Origin: Natranaerovirga hydrolytica
Lineage (GTDB): Bacteria; Bacillota; Clostridia; Lachnospirales; DSM-24629
Length of the DNA: 64,000 nt
Assembly (NCBI RefSeq): GCF_004339095.1
Contig: NZ_SMGQ01000015.1
Span: 62,001-126,000, forward strand
Direction of reading: 5' to 3'
Made by a program: the position numbers and the translations under genes. Position 1 is the stretch's first letter, and every line of letters starts with the position of its first letter. The notes under the pieces were generated by a model. That model was not told the origin of the DNA, did not search any database, and saw only the letters and a program-made list of their open reading frames with translations. Positions 46,071-55,625 of this stretch are shown in pieces.

Positions 46071-46433
46071 TTAGGTATTCTTTTTTTCAACTACTGAAAT
46101 GACATTGAGATAACCCAATAAGTCTCTTTGATTTTCTTTAGGAATGGTTCTATATAATTCAATTAATTCTTTTTCTTTATCCGATAGATACAAAGATTGT
46201 TGTTCACAAATAGTAGTAGAATTATTGTTAGAATCATTTCCAGTTAAAATCCAGTCAATTGATACATTTAGAACTTTTTTAAGTGCGATTAAGGCATTAG
46301 CTGACGGTGAAAATTTATCATTTTCTAGTTCACTTAGATTTCCAGTAGATAAACCAGTCAATGCATTAACATCAGTTAAAGATAAGTTATTAGATTTACG
46401 AGCAAATCTTATTCTTTTGCCTATAGTATTCAA
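46071..46433 (-). CDS. Xre-family transcriptional repressor, phage-like
   Basis: This 120-residue protein has an N-terminal helix-turn-helix (IGKRIRFARKSNNLSLTDV, LTGLSTGNLSELENDKFSP) and a C-terminal helix (LSDKEKELIELYRTIPKENQ) often seen in mobile-element repressors. The start is probably TTG at 46433, nine bases after GGAGG; the first in-frame TTG abuts that site. It is divergent from a small Xre gene across a 250-base AT-rich region with TCTAATA motifs, a layout like a phage lysogeny switch. No integrase or structural genes are nearby. Confidence 0.82.
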   Translation of the reverse strand: MNTIGKRIRFARKSNNLSLTDVNALTGLSTGNLSELENDKFSPSANALIALKKVLNVSIDWILTGNDSNNNSTTICEQQSLYLSDKEKELIELYRTIPKENQRDLLGYLNVISVVEKKNT

Positions 46434-46484
46434 AATAATCAACCTCCAATTTATCTAATAAAAGAGAAAAAAATAATAAAAGGC

Positions 46485-46513
46485 TTGACTTTCTCTAATA
46501 TCAGATATAAAAT
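46485..46513 (+). promoter_or_regulatory. Promoter candidate in the divergent Xre intergenic region
   Basis: TTGACT and TAAAAT with a 17-base spacer on the plus strand. TATCTAATA and CTCTAATATCAGATA motifs around it look like repeated repressor half-sites. Confidence 0.5.
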
Positions 46514-46681
46514 TAAATAAAGAATAAGAATTAATCTTTTATATTGTACCATTAATTTTACGAAACTGAAAATATTTTTTTTGAAGACCTAATAATAGAA
46601 ATACAATTTATGAGATCAATATCTTATTTCTAAAAAAAATATGTAATATGATGCTTTTTTGTATAAGTAAGGAATGATATA

Positions 46682-46873
46682 ATGAATAAAAGAAAGCTTA
46701 CTGATTTTGGGAGTAACGTTAAAGCTAGGTTGGTAGAATTAAATATGACTCAAAAAGAACTAGCAAAAAGAATTGGAACATCTGAAGTTTATTTAAGCTT
46801 AATTTTGTATGGTGAAAGATCAGGGGAAAAGTATATTAAACATATTAAAAAAATTCTAAATATGGAGGAGTAA
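46682..46873 (+). CDS. Small Xre/Cro-like DNA-binding protein
   Basis: This 63-residue protein is little more than one helix-turn-helix domain: FGSNVKARLVELNMTQKELA, KRIGTSEVYLSLILYGERSG. Such Cro-like proteins pair with a divergent repressor, as here. The ribosome binding site (AAGGAAT) is modest. A second small gene follows 17 bases later. The island probably derives from a prophage or conjugative element, but no other element genes remain. Confidence 0.78.
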   Translation: MNKRKLTDFGSNVKARLVELNMTQKELAKRIGTSEVYLSLILYGERSGEKYIKHIKKILNMEE

Positions 46874-46890
46874 GAAAAGGGGAAATAGTA

Positions 46891-47118
46891 ATGAGGAGAA
46901 AAAAAATAGTAATGGATGAAAAGGGAGAAATAGTACAGTCATCAATGAGACGTTCAAAAACAAACAAATATATTCAAGAACTTGATTTGCTACATTATGT
47001 TGAAAGAAATGTCAACAATCTATTTGTGGTTCAAAAAAATTTTTTAATTGAAATCAAAAAAGAAATCATTAACCAAAAAAACATATTTGTTATTGAGTTT
47101 AAGAAAAGTGCTAAATAA
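46891..47118 (+). CDS. Unrecognised small charged protein
   Basis: This 75-residue basic protein has no recognisable domain. It is mostly helix-forming, with many Lys and Asn residues (RRKKIVMDEKGEIVQ, VQKNFLIEIKKEIINQ). It follows the Cro-like gene with an AAAAGGGG site and may be part of the same transcript. It could be an element-encoded accessory protein. Confidence 0.5.
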   Translation: MRRKKIVMDEKGEIVQSSMRRSKTNKYIQELDLLHYVERNVNNLFVVQKNFLIEIKKEIINQKNIFVIEFKKSAK

Positions 47119-47247
47119 TTTAATTAGATAGTCTAATGGATCACATAAATATCATACAATACACACCAAACTAAAATACAAAAAATAAAAGTTGTATTCT
47201 AGTTTGGTTAAGTGTGTTATTAACTATGTGAGCAAATAGAGTATTCA

Positions 47248-47658
47248 TTAATCTATGTATATATACGAAAATAATTTTTCTAAGTTATGGCTAGAAACTA
47301 AGGGTAAATCAGCTTCTTGCATAGCTTTTGTTACAATGTGTTCAGGGATTTCATAAATATAAGAAATTTTTTCAGGTGTATAAGTGGTTAGTAGACCTGC
47401 TTGAAGTTGTCTGTAAAACAATTTGCAAATAAAGCTGCTTCCATTTTGCATGATCATAAAAAAAGTGTTTTTGTGTATGTATGAAATATCATTTTCTTTC
47501 ATTATTTTTCGTATTTCTTTTGGTGTTAGATCTAGTAATTCTGATACCACATCTATATGAATGTTTTCATTAGGTTCTTCAAGTGTCCTAAAAAAAATAT
47601 CAATGTCTTGTAATTTAGGTGTAATCCTTTTTTTGTAGTAATCTAAATATGTATTCAA
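47248..47658 (-). CDS. Unrecognised helical protein with two possible helix-turn-helix segments
   Basis: This 136-residue protein has two similar segments that look like helix-turn-helix units: IDVVSELLDLTPKEIRKIMKEN and YTPEKISYIYEIPEHIVTKAMQ in part. The match is to fold pattern only. The start is TTG with GGAGG seven bases upstream. A perfect AAAACAGCTGTTTT dyad lies about 32 bases upstream and could be its operator. It is oriented against the small Xre island and beside the SASP gene, so a regulator of spore or element functions is possible. I cannot name it. Confidence 0.6.
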   Translation of the reverse strand: MNTYLDYYKKRITPKLQDIDIFFRTLEEPNENIHIDVVSELLDLTPKEIRKIMKENDISYIHKNTFFMIMQNGSSFICKLFYRQLQAGLLTTYTPEKISYIYEIPEHIVTKAMQEADLPLVSSHNLEKLFSYIYID

Positions 47659-47689
47659 TTAAATACCTCCTATAATTTTGAACATCAAA

Positions 47690-47703
47690 AAACAGCTGTT
47701 TTA
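47690..47703. promoter_or_regulatory. Perfect dyad upstream of the TTG-start gene
   Basis: AAAACAGCTGTTTT is a 14-base palindrome with no loop, so it suits protein binding rather than termination. The 47659-47997 gap also has an AGTGT/ACACT hairpin at 47796-47810. I found no convincing sigma-G promoter in it. Confidence 0.4.
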
Positions 47704-47997
47704 TCATTTTATTTTTTATATGTAAAGCAAATGAAAATTTAATACATATAAAAAGTAAAAAAAACAATAATAAAGACTATAAATATGAATTGCACAGTGT
47801 CTAAAACACTAGATATCACATTCACCTTATAGCGATTATTTTATATGTACACAGTTACATTATAACGAATAATAAGCAGGAATTCATATGTAATAAATGG
47901 ATTTAAAAACAAAAAATATTTTTACCTTAAAGTACCATGAGATATTATTAATATTAAAATAAAAACTGCTAATAATAATATCACGGAGGTGAAATAT

Positions 47998-48219
47998 ATG
48001 TCATACAATAACAGTAGCTCAAGTAGAACAGTAGTACCACAAGCAAAAGAAGCATTAAGCAAATTTAAGTATGAAGTAGCTAGTGAGATTGGTGTTAACT
48101 TAAAACAAGGTTATAATGGTGATTTAACATCTGCACAAGCTGGTTCAGTTGGTGGAGAAATGGTTAAAAGAATGATTGCGAGTCAAGAGCAAGCAATGGC
48201 TAATGGCCAACAACAATAG
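47998..48219 (+). CDS. Small acid-soluble spore protein, alpha/beta type
   Basis: This 73-residue protein coats and protects DNA in dormant spores. The conserved regions are visible: ALSKFKYEVASEIGV, with the Glu site cut by the germination protease, and DLTSAQAGSVGGEMVKRMI in the DNA-binding helix region. A Gln-rich tail (QQQ) ends it. The start follows the strong site CGGAGGTGA. It shows that the organism forms endospores. Expression should be under sigma G in the forespore, but I could not place that promoter. Confidence 0.96.
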   Translation: MSYNNSSSSRTVVPQAKEALSKFKYEVASEIGVNLKQGYNGDLTSAQAGSVGGEMVKRMIASQEQAMANGQQQ

Positions 48220-48227
48220 TTGTATAT

Positions 48228-48245
48228 GGGTTGATTAATCAACCC
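48228..48245 (+). terminator. Palindrome after the SASP gene
   Basis: GGGTTGAT and ATCAACCC with two bases between, nine bases after the stop. It is followed by a short T-run only. The remaining gap to tig (to 48706) has an AT-rich block with TTATAATAATATAT repeated near 48412 and 48430. Confidence 0.5.
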
Positions 48246-48537
48246 CTTTAATTACTTAAAAGAGGTGTTATAAAGCACTTCTTTTTATTTGCAATAAATT
48301 AAATATGTTTGAATGGAATTGTTAAAGGCATAGGTTAATAAGAAACGAGTTACATAAAAAGTTGTCATAGTAAACATAAAGATAGGAAATTCTTAGGTAT
48401 TATTGTATATATTATAATAATATATTATGTTATAATAATATATATAAAATAGATTATAAATATAAGAATAATGGATAGTATAATATGTATGTAAAAAAAA
48501 GGATTTAAAACCTCATAAAGTAGCAAATAAAAAAGCC

Positions 48538-48566
48538 TAGAAAAAATAAATAACATATGTTATAAT
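48538..48566 (+). promoter_or_regulatory. Promoter candidate of tig
   Basis: TAGAAA and TATAAT with a 17-base spacer. It would give a leader of about 135 bases that contains the three repeats described next. Confidence 0.5.
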
Positions 48567-48597
48567 TTACTAATGTTTAAAAGTAAAAAAATCTAAT

Positions 48598-48665
48598 GAA
48601 AATAAACAAGTTTTTTTCAAGAAAATAAAGGTTTTTTTTCTATAGAAAATAAACAGGTTTTTTTC
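48598..48665 (+). repeat. Three tandem units in the tig leader
   Basis: Units starting GAAAATAAA and ending in a T7-T8 tract and C occur at 48598-48618, 48621-48640 and 48645-48665, a period of 23-24 bases. Each unit can fold on itself through GAAAA and TTTTC. The third also makes ACAGG/CCTGT with the bases after it. Confidence 0.65.
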
Positions 48666-48706
48666 CTGTGATTTACATATATAATTCTTTAAGGAGGAAC
48701 AAATAA

Positions 48707-49993
48707 ATGAATGTAAATGTGGAGCAATTAGAGAAAAGTATGGTGAAATTGACGATTGAAGTGGATGCTGATCGTTTTGAGGAAGGACTAAAGAAAGCTT
48801 ATAACAAAAATAAAGGGCAAATATCTTTACCAGGATTTAGAAAAGGTAAAGTACCTCGTGCAATGATAGAAAAAAATTATGGTCCAGGTATTTTTTATGA
48901 AGATGCTGCTAATGATATTATCCCAGAAGCTTATGATAAGGCAGTGCAAGAGCAAGATTTAGAGATCGTATCAAGACCTGATGTCGACGTGGAACAAATT
49001 GAAAAAGGAAAAAGTTTTATCTTTACAGCAACAGTTGCTGTAAAGCCTGAAATTGAACTTGGAGAATACAAAAATATAGAAGTAGAAAAAGTTGAAGCAG
49101 AAGTAACAGATGAAGAAATTCAAGGAGAAATTGACAACGTAAGAGAACAAAATTCAAGACTGATTTCAATTACAGACAGACCAATCAAAAAAGATGATCA
49201 AGTGGTTATTGATTTTGAAGGGTTTATTGATGGAGAAGCTTTTGAAGGTGGAAAAGCAGAAGAGTATGCATTAACAATTGGTTCAAATAGCTTTATTGAT
49301 AACTTTGAAGACCAATTAATTGGAAAGAATATTGATGATGAAGTAGAAGTTAATGTTAATTTCCCAGAGAACTATCAAAAAGAAGACTTACAAAATAAAC
49401 CAGCAATGTTTAAAGTAAAAATTAAAGAGATAAAAGAAAAAGAATTACCAGAAGTAGATGATGAATTTGCAAAAGATGTTTCAGAATTTGATACATTAGA
49501 TGAATACAAAGAAGACATTAAGGCAAAACTTAAAGAACGCAAAGAGAATGAAGCAAAACAACAAAAGCAAGAAAAAGTAGTTGATGCAATCATAGAAAAC
49601 TCAACGATTGAACTACCAGAACCAATGGTAGATATGCAAATTGATCAAATGGCTCAAGATTTAGAGCAAAGACTTCAATATCAAGGATTGAACTTAGAGC
49701 AATATCTACAAATGATGGGACAAAACAGAATGACATTTAATGATCAATTAAGACCAGAAGCAGAAAAAAGAATTAAAAGTCGTTTGGTATTAGAGAACAT
49801 TGTCAAAGCTGAAAATATTGAAGTAACAGAAGAAGAAATCAATGAAGAAATTAAAAAAATGGCAGAAATGTATAAAATAGAAGAAGATAAGATTAAAGAA
49901 ATGATTGTTGATCAAGAAAAAGAAAATATGAAAATTGATATTGCTGTTCAAAAAGCAGTTGAGTTGGTTGTAGAAGCAGCTAAAGAAGTATAG
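48707..49993 (+). CDS. tig: Trigger factor
   Basis: This 428-residue ribosome-bound chaperone folds nascent chains. The N-terminal ribosome-binding domain has the signature SLPGFRKGKVPRAMIEKNYG. The central FKBP-type isomerase domain (KKDDQVVIDFEGFIDGEAFE) lies at about 160-245, followed by the long helical C-terminal arms. The start has AAGGAGG. Its leader has three unusual repeats. clpP, clpX and lon follow in the same direction, the usual Firmicute order. Confidence 0.97.
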   Translation: MNVNVEQLEKSMVKLTIEVDADRFEEGLKKAYNKNKGQISLPGFRKGKVPRAMIEKNYGPGIFYEDAANDIIPEAYDKAVQEQDLEIVSRPDVDVEQIEKGKSFIFTATVAVKPEIELGEYKNIEVEKVEAEVTDEEIQGEIDNVREQNSRLISITDRPIKKDDQVVIDFEGFIDGEAFEGGKAEEYALTIGSNSFIDNFEDQLIGKNIDDEVEVNVNFPENYQKEDLQNKPAMFKVKIKEIKEKELPEVDDEFAKDVSEFDTLDEYKEDIKAKLKERKENEAKQQKQEKVVDAIIENSTIELPEPMVDMQIDQMAQDLEQRLQYQGLNLEQYLQMMGQNRMTFNDQLRPEAEKRIKSRLVLENIVKAENIEVTEEEINEEIKKMAEMYKIEEDKIKEMIVDQEKENMKIDIAVQKAVELVVEAAKEV

Positions 49994-50015
49994 TATATAA
50001 AGAGGAGGTTTTTAT

Positions 50016-50597
50016 ATGAGTTTAGTACCAGTTGTTGTAGAACAAACTAGTCGTGGTGAAAGATCATATGATATATACTCAAGATTATTAAAAGAGAGAA
50101 TTATTTTCTTAGGCGAAGAAGTGAATGATGTAACGGCAAGTTTAGTCGTAGCACAATTATTATTCTTAGAAGCAGAAGATCCAGATAAGGATATTAGTTT
50201 GTATATTAATAGTCCAGGCGGGTCAATTACTTCAGGAATGGCTATTTATGATACAATGCAATATATTAAGCCAGATGTATCAACAATTTGTATTGGTATG
50301 GCGGCGAGTATGGGTGCATTTTTATTAGCTGGTGGAGCAAAAGGAAAAAGATTTGCATTACCGAATTCAGAAATCATGATTCACCAACCACTAGGTGGGA
50401 CCCAAGGTCAAGCTGTAGACATAAAAATACATGCAGATAGAATTATCGCTATGAGAGATAAATTAAATCAAATCTTAAGTGAAAAAACAGGTCAGCCAAT
50501 TGAAGTGATTGCAAGAGATACGGATAGAGATAATTTCATGGTGGCAGAGCAAGCAAAAAAATATGGTATTATTGATGAAGTAATAGAGCATAGATAA
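50016..50597 (+). CDS. clpP: ATP-dependent Clp protease proteolytic subunit
   Basis: This 193-residue serine peptidase forms the barrel of ClpXP. The catalytic triad is S98 in [11 protein letters not shown]123 in IMIHQPLGG and D172 in RDTDRDNFM. The oligomerisation and substrate-channel motif [16 protein letters not shown] is present. The start follows AGGAGG. It lies 22 bases after tig and 24 bases before clpX, so it is co-expressed with its ATPase. Confidence 0.98.
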   Translation: MSLVPVVVEQTSRGERSYDIYSRLLKERIIFLGEEVNDVTASLVVAQLLFLEAEDPDKDISLYINSPGGSITSGMAIYDTMQYIKPDVSTICIGMAASMGAFLLAGGAKGKRFALPNSEIMIHQPLGGTQGQAVDIKIHADRIIAMRDKLNQILSEKTGQPIEVIARDTDRDNFMVAEQAKKYGIIDEVIEHR

Positions 50598-50621
50598 TCG
50601 ATTTGAAATGAGGTGAAAGAT

Positions 50622-51929
50622 ATGGCAGGGCGTTTTGAAGATAAGAAGCAACTTAGATGTTCTTTTTGTAATAAAACACAAGATCAAGTTAGAAAATTAA
50701 TAGCAGGTCCTAACGTGTATATATGTGATGAATGTATAGAATTATGTTCAGAAATCATAGAAGAAGAGTTTCAAGAGTTTAAAGAAGAACAAGATTTTAC
50801 AAGCTTACCAAAACCAAAGGAAATTAGAACCTTCTTAGACGAATACGTTGTGGGTCAAGATGATGCTAAAAAAACCCTTTCTGTAGCTGTTTATAATCAT
50901 TATAAAAGAGTAAACTCAGATTATAAACATAATGATATAGAGTTGCAAAAAAGTAATATAATAATGGTTGGACCAACAGGTTCAGGGAAAACATTGCTTG
51001 CACAAACTTTAGCAAGAATGATCAATGTTCCTTTTGCCATTGCCGATGCAACCTCATTAACTGAAGCTGGATATGTAGGAGAAGACGTTGAAAATATATT
51101 ATTAAAACTGATTCAAGCTGCTGATTATGATATAGAAAAAGCAGAGCAAGGTATTATATACATTGATGAAGTTGATAAAATTGCTAGAAAATCAGAAAAT
51201 CCTTCTATTACCAGAGACGTATCAGGTGAAGGTGTACAACAAGCATTATTAAAAATCCTTGAAGGTACAGTTGCTTCCGTTCCACCACAAGGTGGAAGAA
51301 AGCATCCCCACCAAGAGTTTATACAAATTGATACGACTAATATATTATTTATATGTGGTGGTGCATTTGATGGACTGGATAAAATTATTGAGCAAAGAAT
51401 CGGTAGAAACTCTATGGGATTTGGCGCTACAATAGAAGGTAAAAAAGAAAGAGAAATAGGTGAGATATTAAAGCACTTATTGCCTCAAGATTTAATCAAA
51501 TATGGATTGATACCTGAGTTAGTTGGTAGGGTACCGGTTAGTGTGACCCTTAATAACCTTAATGAAGAAGCATTAATTGATATCTTAACGAAGCCAAAAA
51601 ATGCATTGGTTAAACAATATGAAAGCATTTTTGAAATGGATGGCGTAGAACTTGAATTTGAAGAAGAAGCATTAAAACAAATTTCAAGTTTATCTCTTGA
51701 AAGAAACACAGGTGCTAGAGGATTAAGGGCTATAATGGAAAACATAATGTTAGATATTATGTACGATATTCCTTCAAGTGAGAATATAGCAAAATGTATT
51801 ATAACCAAAGATGCTGTAGAAGGAAAAGAAACGCCGGTATTAATTACCAGTGAAAATATCCAACCCATAAAAAAACAAACCCCATCTAAAAAAAGAGCAA
51901 AAACGAAAGATGAAAATGAAACAGCATAA
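50622..51929 (+). CDS. clpX: ATP-dependent Clp protease ATP-binding subunit ClpX
   Basis: This 435-residue AAA+ unfoldase feeds ClpP. The N-terminal zinc-binding domain has four Cys residues ([23 protein letters not shown]). Walker A is [12 protein letters not shown] and Walker B is [11 protein letters not shown]; the pore loop GYVGEDVE and sensor 2 region [12 protein letters not shown] are present. The C-terminal tail is basic ([13 protein letters not shown]). ATG after GAGGTGA is preferred over a GTG three codons upstream. A terminator follows, so lon probably has a separate promoter. Confidence 0.98.
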   Translation: MAGRFEDKKQLRCSFCNKTQDQVRKLIAGPNVYICDECIELCSEIIEEEFQEFKEEQDFTSLPKPKEIRTFLDEYVVGQDDAKKTLSVAVYNHYKRVNSDYKHNDIELQKSNIIMVGPTGSGKTLLAQTLARMINVPFAIADATSLTEAGYVGEDVENILLKLIQAADYDIEKAEQGIIYIDEVDKIARKSENPSITRDVSGEGVQQALLKILEGTVASVPPQGGRKHPHQEFIQIDTTNILFICGGAFDGLDKIIEQRIGRNSMGFGATIEGKKEREIGEILKHLLPQDLIKYGLIPELVGRVPVSVTLNNLNEEALIDILTKPKNALVKQYESIFEMDGVELEFEEEALKQISSLSLERNTGARGLRAIMENIMLDIMYDIPSSENIAKCIITKDAVEGKETPVLITSENIQPIKKQTPSKKRAKTKDENETA

Positions 51930-51960
51930 AATAAAATGAACTTATTATAAGAATTAAAAT

Positions 51961-51993
51961 AATACCCCCTGACTTTATTGTAGGGGGTTATTT
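51961..51993 (+). terminator. Terminator between clpX and lon
   Basis: ACCCCCT (51964-51970) pairs with AGGGGGT (51982-51988), extended by A-T pairs, with a short T-rich end. Confidence 0.75.
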
Positions 51994-52048
51994 AATACAT
52001 AGTATCATTAACAAAACACATATAATGAGGATAGTGAGGCTTGTAATT

Positions 52049-54364
52049 ATGAAAACAGAATTAATACAACTTCCATTACTTGCATTAAGAGGCTTAACGA
52101 TATTTCCGGATATGATTATCCATTTTGATGTGAGTAGAGAAAAATCAATTAATGCTTTAGAAAAGGCAATGGTAGAAGATCAACGCATTTTTTTAGTCAC
52201 ACAAAAGAAAGCTCTAGTTGATGAGCCTAAGATAGATGATTTGTATACTGTAGGTACAATAGCTAAGATCAAACAAATCATAAAACTCCCTAGAAATATA
52301 GTAAGAGTATTAGTTGAAGGCATAGAAAGAGCTACCATAGAGGATATAACAAAAGAAGACCCTTACTTTGTAGCAAAAGTGTTAAGACCTATATTTGAAG
52401 AGGGTAACAATCAAAAGTTTGAAGAAGAAGCTTTAATGAGATCGGCTAAAGAGTTGGTTCAGCTCTATTCTACAATGAATACAAAACTAGGAAAAGATAC
52501 TTTGAACCAATTGTTAGATACTAATGTATTAGGACAATTAGGCGATCAAATTGCTACCAACTTATCTTTGTCCATAGAGAATAAGCAAAGAATATTGGAA
52601 GAAATTGATCCACAAGATAGAATAAAAGTGGCAATGGCCATATTAGAAAATGAGATAGAAATTATTAGAACAAAGAATGTCATTCAAAGTCAAGTTAAAG
52701 AAAAAATTGATAAAAACCAACGAGAGTACTTTTTAAGAGAACAATTAAAAGTGATTCAAAATGAATTAGGAGATCAATCCGGTGTAGAAGAAGAGGCTGA
52801 AAAGTATAGAGAGGCTTTAGAAAAATTAAAAGCACCAAAAGAAGTAAAAGAAAAAATTAATAAAGAAATCATTAGACTTGGGAAAATACCAACAGGTTCA
52901 TCTGAAGGTGTAGTGGTAAGGAATTATATAGAAACATTATTGGATTTACCTTGGAACGTTACAACAAAAGAAATGAAAGATATTAAGAAAGCAGAAGAAG
53001 TATTAGAAGAAGATCATTATGGTTTAGAAAAAGTAAAAGAAAGAGTACTAGAGTATTTAGCCGTAAAAAATCTATCAAAAGAAAACATTGCTCCTATTCT
53101 TTGTTTGATAGGACCACCAGGTACTGGAAAAACGTCTATTGCAAAGTCCATTGCTAAGGCATTAAATCGCAAATATGTGAGGATTTCATTAGGTGGTGTC
53201 AGAGATGAAGCAGAGATCAGAGGTCATCGAAGAACCTATGTGGGTGCTTTACCAGGAAGATTGGTACAAGGACTCAAACAAGCAGGTTCAAGCAATCCAT
53301 TAATGTTATTAGATGAACTAGATAAGATGAGTAACGACTTTAGAGGCGATCCTTCAGCGGCATTATTAGAAGTATTAGATGGAGAGCAAAATGATAAATT
53401 TAGAGACCATTATTTAGAGTTGCCTGTAGATTTGTCTAAAGTACTGTTTATCGCCACAGCTAATACCATACAAACCATTCCAAAGCCATTATTAGATCGT
53501 GTTGAATTAATAGAAGTGAGCAGTTATACTGAAAATGAAAAGCAACATATTGCCAGAGAACATTTAATAATAAAGCAATTTGAAAAACATGGCTTAGAAG
53601 ATAAAAATATTACCATTAGCAAAAATGCTTTACTAAAGATTATTAGAGAATATACAAGAGAATCTGGTGTAAGAAATTTAGAAAGAAAGATTGGACAACT
53701 GTGTAGAAAAGTAGCAAAAGAAATCTTAACAACAAATAAAGAGTCTGTTAAGATTACAGAACAGAATGTAGAGAAATACCTAGGTATCCCAATGTATACT
53801 TATAATAAAAAATTAGAAGAAAATGAGATTGGTATAGCTAGAGGATTAGCTTGGACACAAGTGGGAGGCGATACCTTATCCATTGAAGTTAATATTGTGC
53901 CAGGCGTAGGCAAGTTTGAATTGACAGGAAAATTAGGCGATGTGATGAAAGAATCTGCAAGAGCAGCAATTAGTTATATTCGCTCAAGGTCAAAGGCATT
54001 AGGTATTAAAGAAACATTTTACAAAGAAATGGACATTCATATACACATTCCAGAAGGCGCTGTTCCAAAAGATGGACCTTCAGCAGGAATAACAATGGCA
54101 ACAGCATTAATATCAGCCATTACTAAAAAAGAAGTTAGAGCCAATGTTGCTATGACAGGTGAGATTACTTTAAGAGGAAGAATTTTACCCGTTGGTGGAT
54201 TAAAAGAAAAAATCTTAGCAGCAAAAAGAGCAGGAATTGATACGGTGCTTATTCCAAAGAAAAATGAGAAAGTTGTATCAGATATTTCAAAAGAAATCAA
54301 AAAAGGCATTCAAATTGTTTTTGTTGAAACTATGGACCAAGTCCTAGAATATGCTTTCGTATAA
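52049..54364 (+). CDS. lon: ATP-dependent protease Lon
   Basis: This 771-residue protease degrades damaged and regulatory proteins. The N-terminal substrate domain begins [17 protein letters not shown]. The AAA+ module has Walker [13 protein letters not shown], Walker [11 protein letters not shown] and VEVSSY-type sensor sequences. The C-terminal protease domain has the catalytic Ser in [15 protein letters not shown] and the Lys in [15 protein letters not shown]. The ATG nine bases after GTGAGG is used; a longer frame is not supported. The length is typical of LonA. engB follows with 13 bases between stop and start. Confidence 0.97.
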   Translation: MKTELIQLPLLALRGLTIFPDMIIHFDVSREKSINALEKAMVEDQRIFLVTQKKALVDEPKIDDLYTVGTIAKIKQIIKLPRNIVRVLVEGIERATIEDITKEDPYFVAKVLRPIFEEGNNQKFEEEALMRSAKELVQLYSTMNTKLGKDTLNQLLDTNVLGQLGDQIATNLSLSIENKQRILEEIDPQDRIKVAMAILENEIEIIRTKNVIQSQVKEKIDKNQREYFLREQLKVIQNELGDQSGVEEEAEKYREALEKLKAPKEVKEKINKEIIRLGKIPTGSSEGVVVRNYIETLLDLPWNVTTKEMKDIKKAEEVLEEDHYGLEKVKERVLEYLAVKNLSKENIAPILCLIGPPGTGKTSIAKSIAKALNRKYVRISLGGVRDEAEIRGHRRTYVGALPGRLVQGLKQAGSSNPLMLLDELDKMSNDFRGDPSAALLEVLDGEQNDKFRDHYLELPVDLSKVLFIATANTIQTIPKPLLDRVELIEVSSYTENEKQHIAREHLIIKQFEKHGLEDKNITISKNALLKIIREYTRESGVRNLERKIGQLCRKVAKEILTTNKESVKITEQNVEKYLGIPMYTYNKKLEENEIGIARGLAWTQVGGDTLSIEVNIVPGVGKFELTGKLGDVMKESARAAISYIRSRSKALGIKETFYKEMDIHIHIPEGAVPKDGPSAGITMATALISAITKKEVRANVAMTGEITLRGRILPVGGLKEKILAAKRAGIDTVLIPKKNEKVVSDISKEIKKGIQIVFVETMDQVLEYAFV

Positions 54365-54377
54365 AGGTGGTGTAAAA

Positions 54378-54971
54378 ATGAAAGTAAATAATGTATCATT
54401 AGAAAGAGTGGTAGGAAGAATTGATCAATTGCCAACGAATGAATTGGTAGAAATAGCATTTGCTGGTCGCTCTAATGTAGGTAAGTCCTCATTAATTAAC
54501 ACATTAATTAGTAGAAAAGCTTTAGCAAGAACATCTGGACAACCTGGAAAGACTCAAACCATTAATTTCTATAATGTAGAAGACAAAGTCTACTTTGTAG
54601 ACTTGCCAGGTTATGGATATGCCAAAGTATCAAAAAAAGAAAGAGACCGATGGGGTAACTTTATAGAAACTTATATCAAAAGCAGCAAACAATTAAAATT
54701 AATTTTACTGTTAGTAGACATTAGGCATAAACCTTCAGAGCAAGATAAAATGATGTATAATTGGATTTTGTACTTGGGCTATACCCCCCTTGTGGTAGCA
54801 ACTAAAATGGACAAATTAAAAAGAAGTCAAATTCAAAAACATATAAAGATATTAAAAGAAGAACTGAATGCAACAAAAGATACAGTGTTTATTCCCTTTT
54901 CTTCTCATACTAAGCAAGGTAAGGAAGAATTATGGGGCCAAATAGATGCTCATATAGAAGTATCCTTATAA
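54378..54971 (+). CDS. engB: Ribosome biogenesis GTPase EngB (YsxC/YihA)
   Basis: This 197-residue GTPase is needed for large-subunit ribosome assembly. G1 is GRSNVGKSSLINTL, the switch I Thr lies in PGKTQTINFY, G3 is VDLPGYGYAKVS, and G4 is ATKMDKLKRS. The KERDRWGNFIETYI segment is typical. The start follows AAAGGTGG and gives the usual length. The gene closes the tig-clpP-clpX-lon-engB block and is convergent with the DUF4364 gene at a shared terminator. Confidence 0.97.
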   Translation: MKVNNVSLERVVGRIDQLPTNELVEIAFAGRSNVGKSSLINTLISRKALARTSGQPGKTQTINFYNVEDKVYFVDLPGYGYAKVSKKERDRWGNFIETYIKSSKQLKLILLLVDIRHKPSEQDKMMYNWILYLGYTPLVVATKMDKLKRSQIQKHIKILKEELNATKDTVFIPFSSHTKQGKEELWGQIDAHIEVSL

Positions 54972-54973
54972 TA

Positions 54974-55015
54974 AAAACCTAGAGAATATAGATGATATCT
55001 TATTCTCTAGGTTTT
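54974..55015. terminator. Bidirectional terminator between engB and the DUF4364 gene
   Basis: AAAACCTAGAGAATA and its complement (55001-55015) form a perfect 15-bp stem. The DUF4364 stop codon lies inside it. Confidence 0.85.
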
Positions 55016-55533
55016 AATAATTCACCAAGGATATTAGAGTAGATGGTATGTGAATTATTTTTCCAATTCTCGCACATTTTTATGGCTTGTTCTTTAGAAA
55101 TCACATTAAATTTTAAATCAATCAAAACAGTATCATTTTCTTTAGCAATACAATGAACGGTCCACTCATTATTTTTCTCAGGAATGTATTCTGCTGTCAC
55201 TTCTACTTCATTTCTTAATTTGTATTTATTTTCTTTAAGAAACTCAAGAATATCATCTTTGATGCTATCTGGAATCCTATTAGCAAAAAAATCAAGGGTT
55301 TTTTTACCACTATCTGTTATGGCATAGCGGGTATTATTACCGACTTCAGTGGTTTTTAATAAATCGGTATCCACCAACTCAGAGATAGATTGTTGTAATG
55401 TAAAATAATTGGTATATGATTTAGCCAATAAAATATCCGATAGTTGAGAATTGGTCATAGGAAGGTTAATTGTATTTAACATAAACAAAATGATTAACTT
55501 ATTAAGATTTAATTCGTAATCTGAATGACTCAT
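55000..55533 (-). CDS. DUF4364 winged-helix protein
   Basis: This 177-residue protein matches DUF4364: an N-terminal winged helix (LNKLIILFMLNTINLPMTNS, LSDILLAKSYTNYFTLQQSI) with a wing (NNTRYAITDSGKKTL) and a C-terminal domain of alternating strands (EVEVTAEYIPEKNNEWTVHC). The family is a clostridial regulator group of unknown target. The start is the ATG after GGGAGGGG; a longer frame of 21 more codons lacks a site and would cover the promoter. Confidence 0.85.
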   Translation of the reverse strand: MSHSDYELNLNKLIILFMLNTINLPMTNSQLSDILLAKSYTNYFTLQQSISELVDTDLLKTTEVGNNTRYAITDSGKKTLDFFANRIPDSIKDDILEFLKENKYKLRNEVEVTAEYIPEKNNEWTVHCIAKENDTVLIDLKFNVISKEQAIKMCENWKNNSHTIYSNILGELLKPRE

Positions 55534-55567
55534 TATAGCCCCTCCCAAATAGTTATTATTAATAATC

Positions 55568-55596
55568 ATTTTATATAAAAATGCTTTGTTTTTCAA
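55568..55596 (-). promoter_or_regulatory. Promoter of the DUF4364 gene
   Basis: On the minus strand TTGAAA (55591-55596) and TAAAAT (55568-55573) are separated by 17 bases. Confidence 0.65.
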
Positions 55597-55625
55597 GAAA
55601 ACATAGAAATAAAATCAAAAAAGCA

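Noticed and set aside
47659-47997. Sigma-G promoter for the SASP gene
   Set aside because: I looked for GAATA-like and CATA-like boxes with the right 17-18-base spacing; the candidates had wrong spacing.
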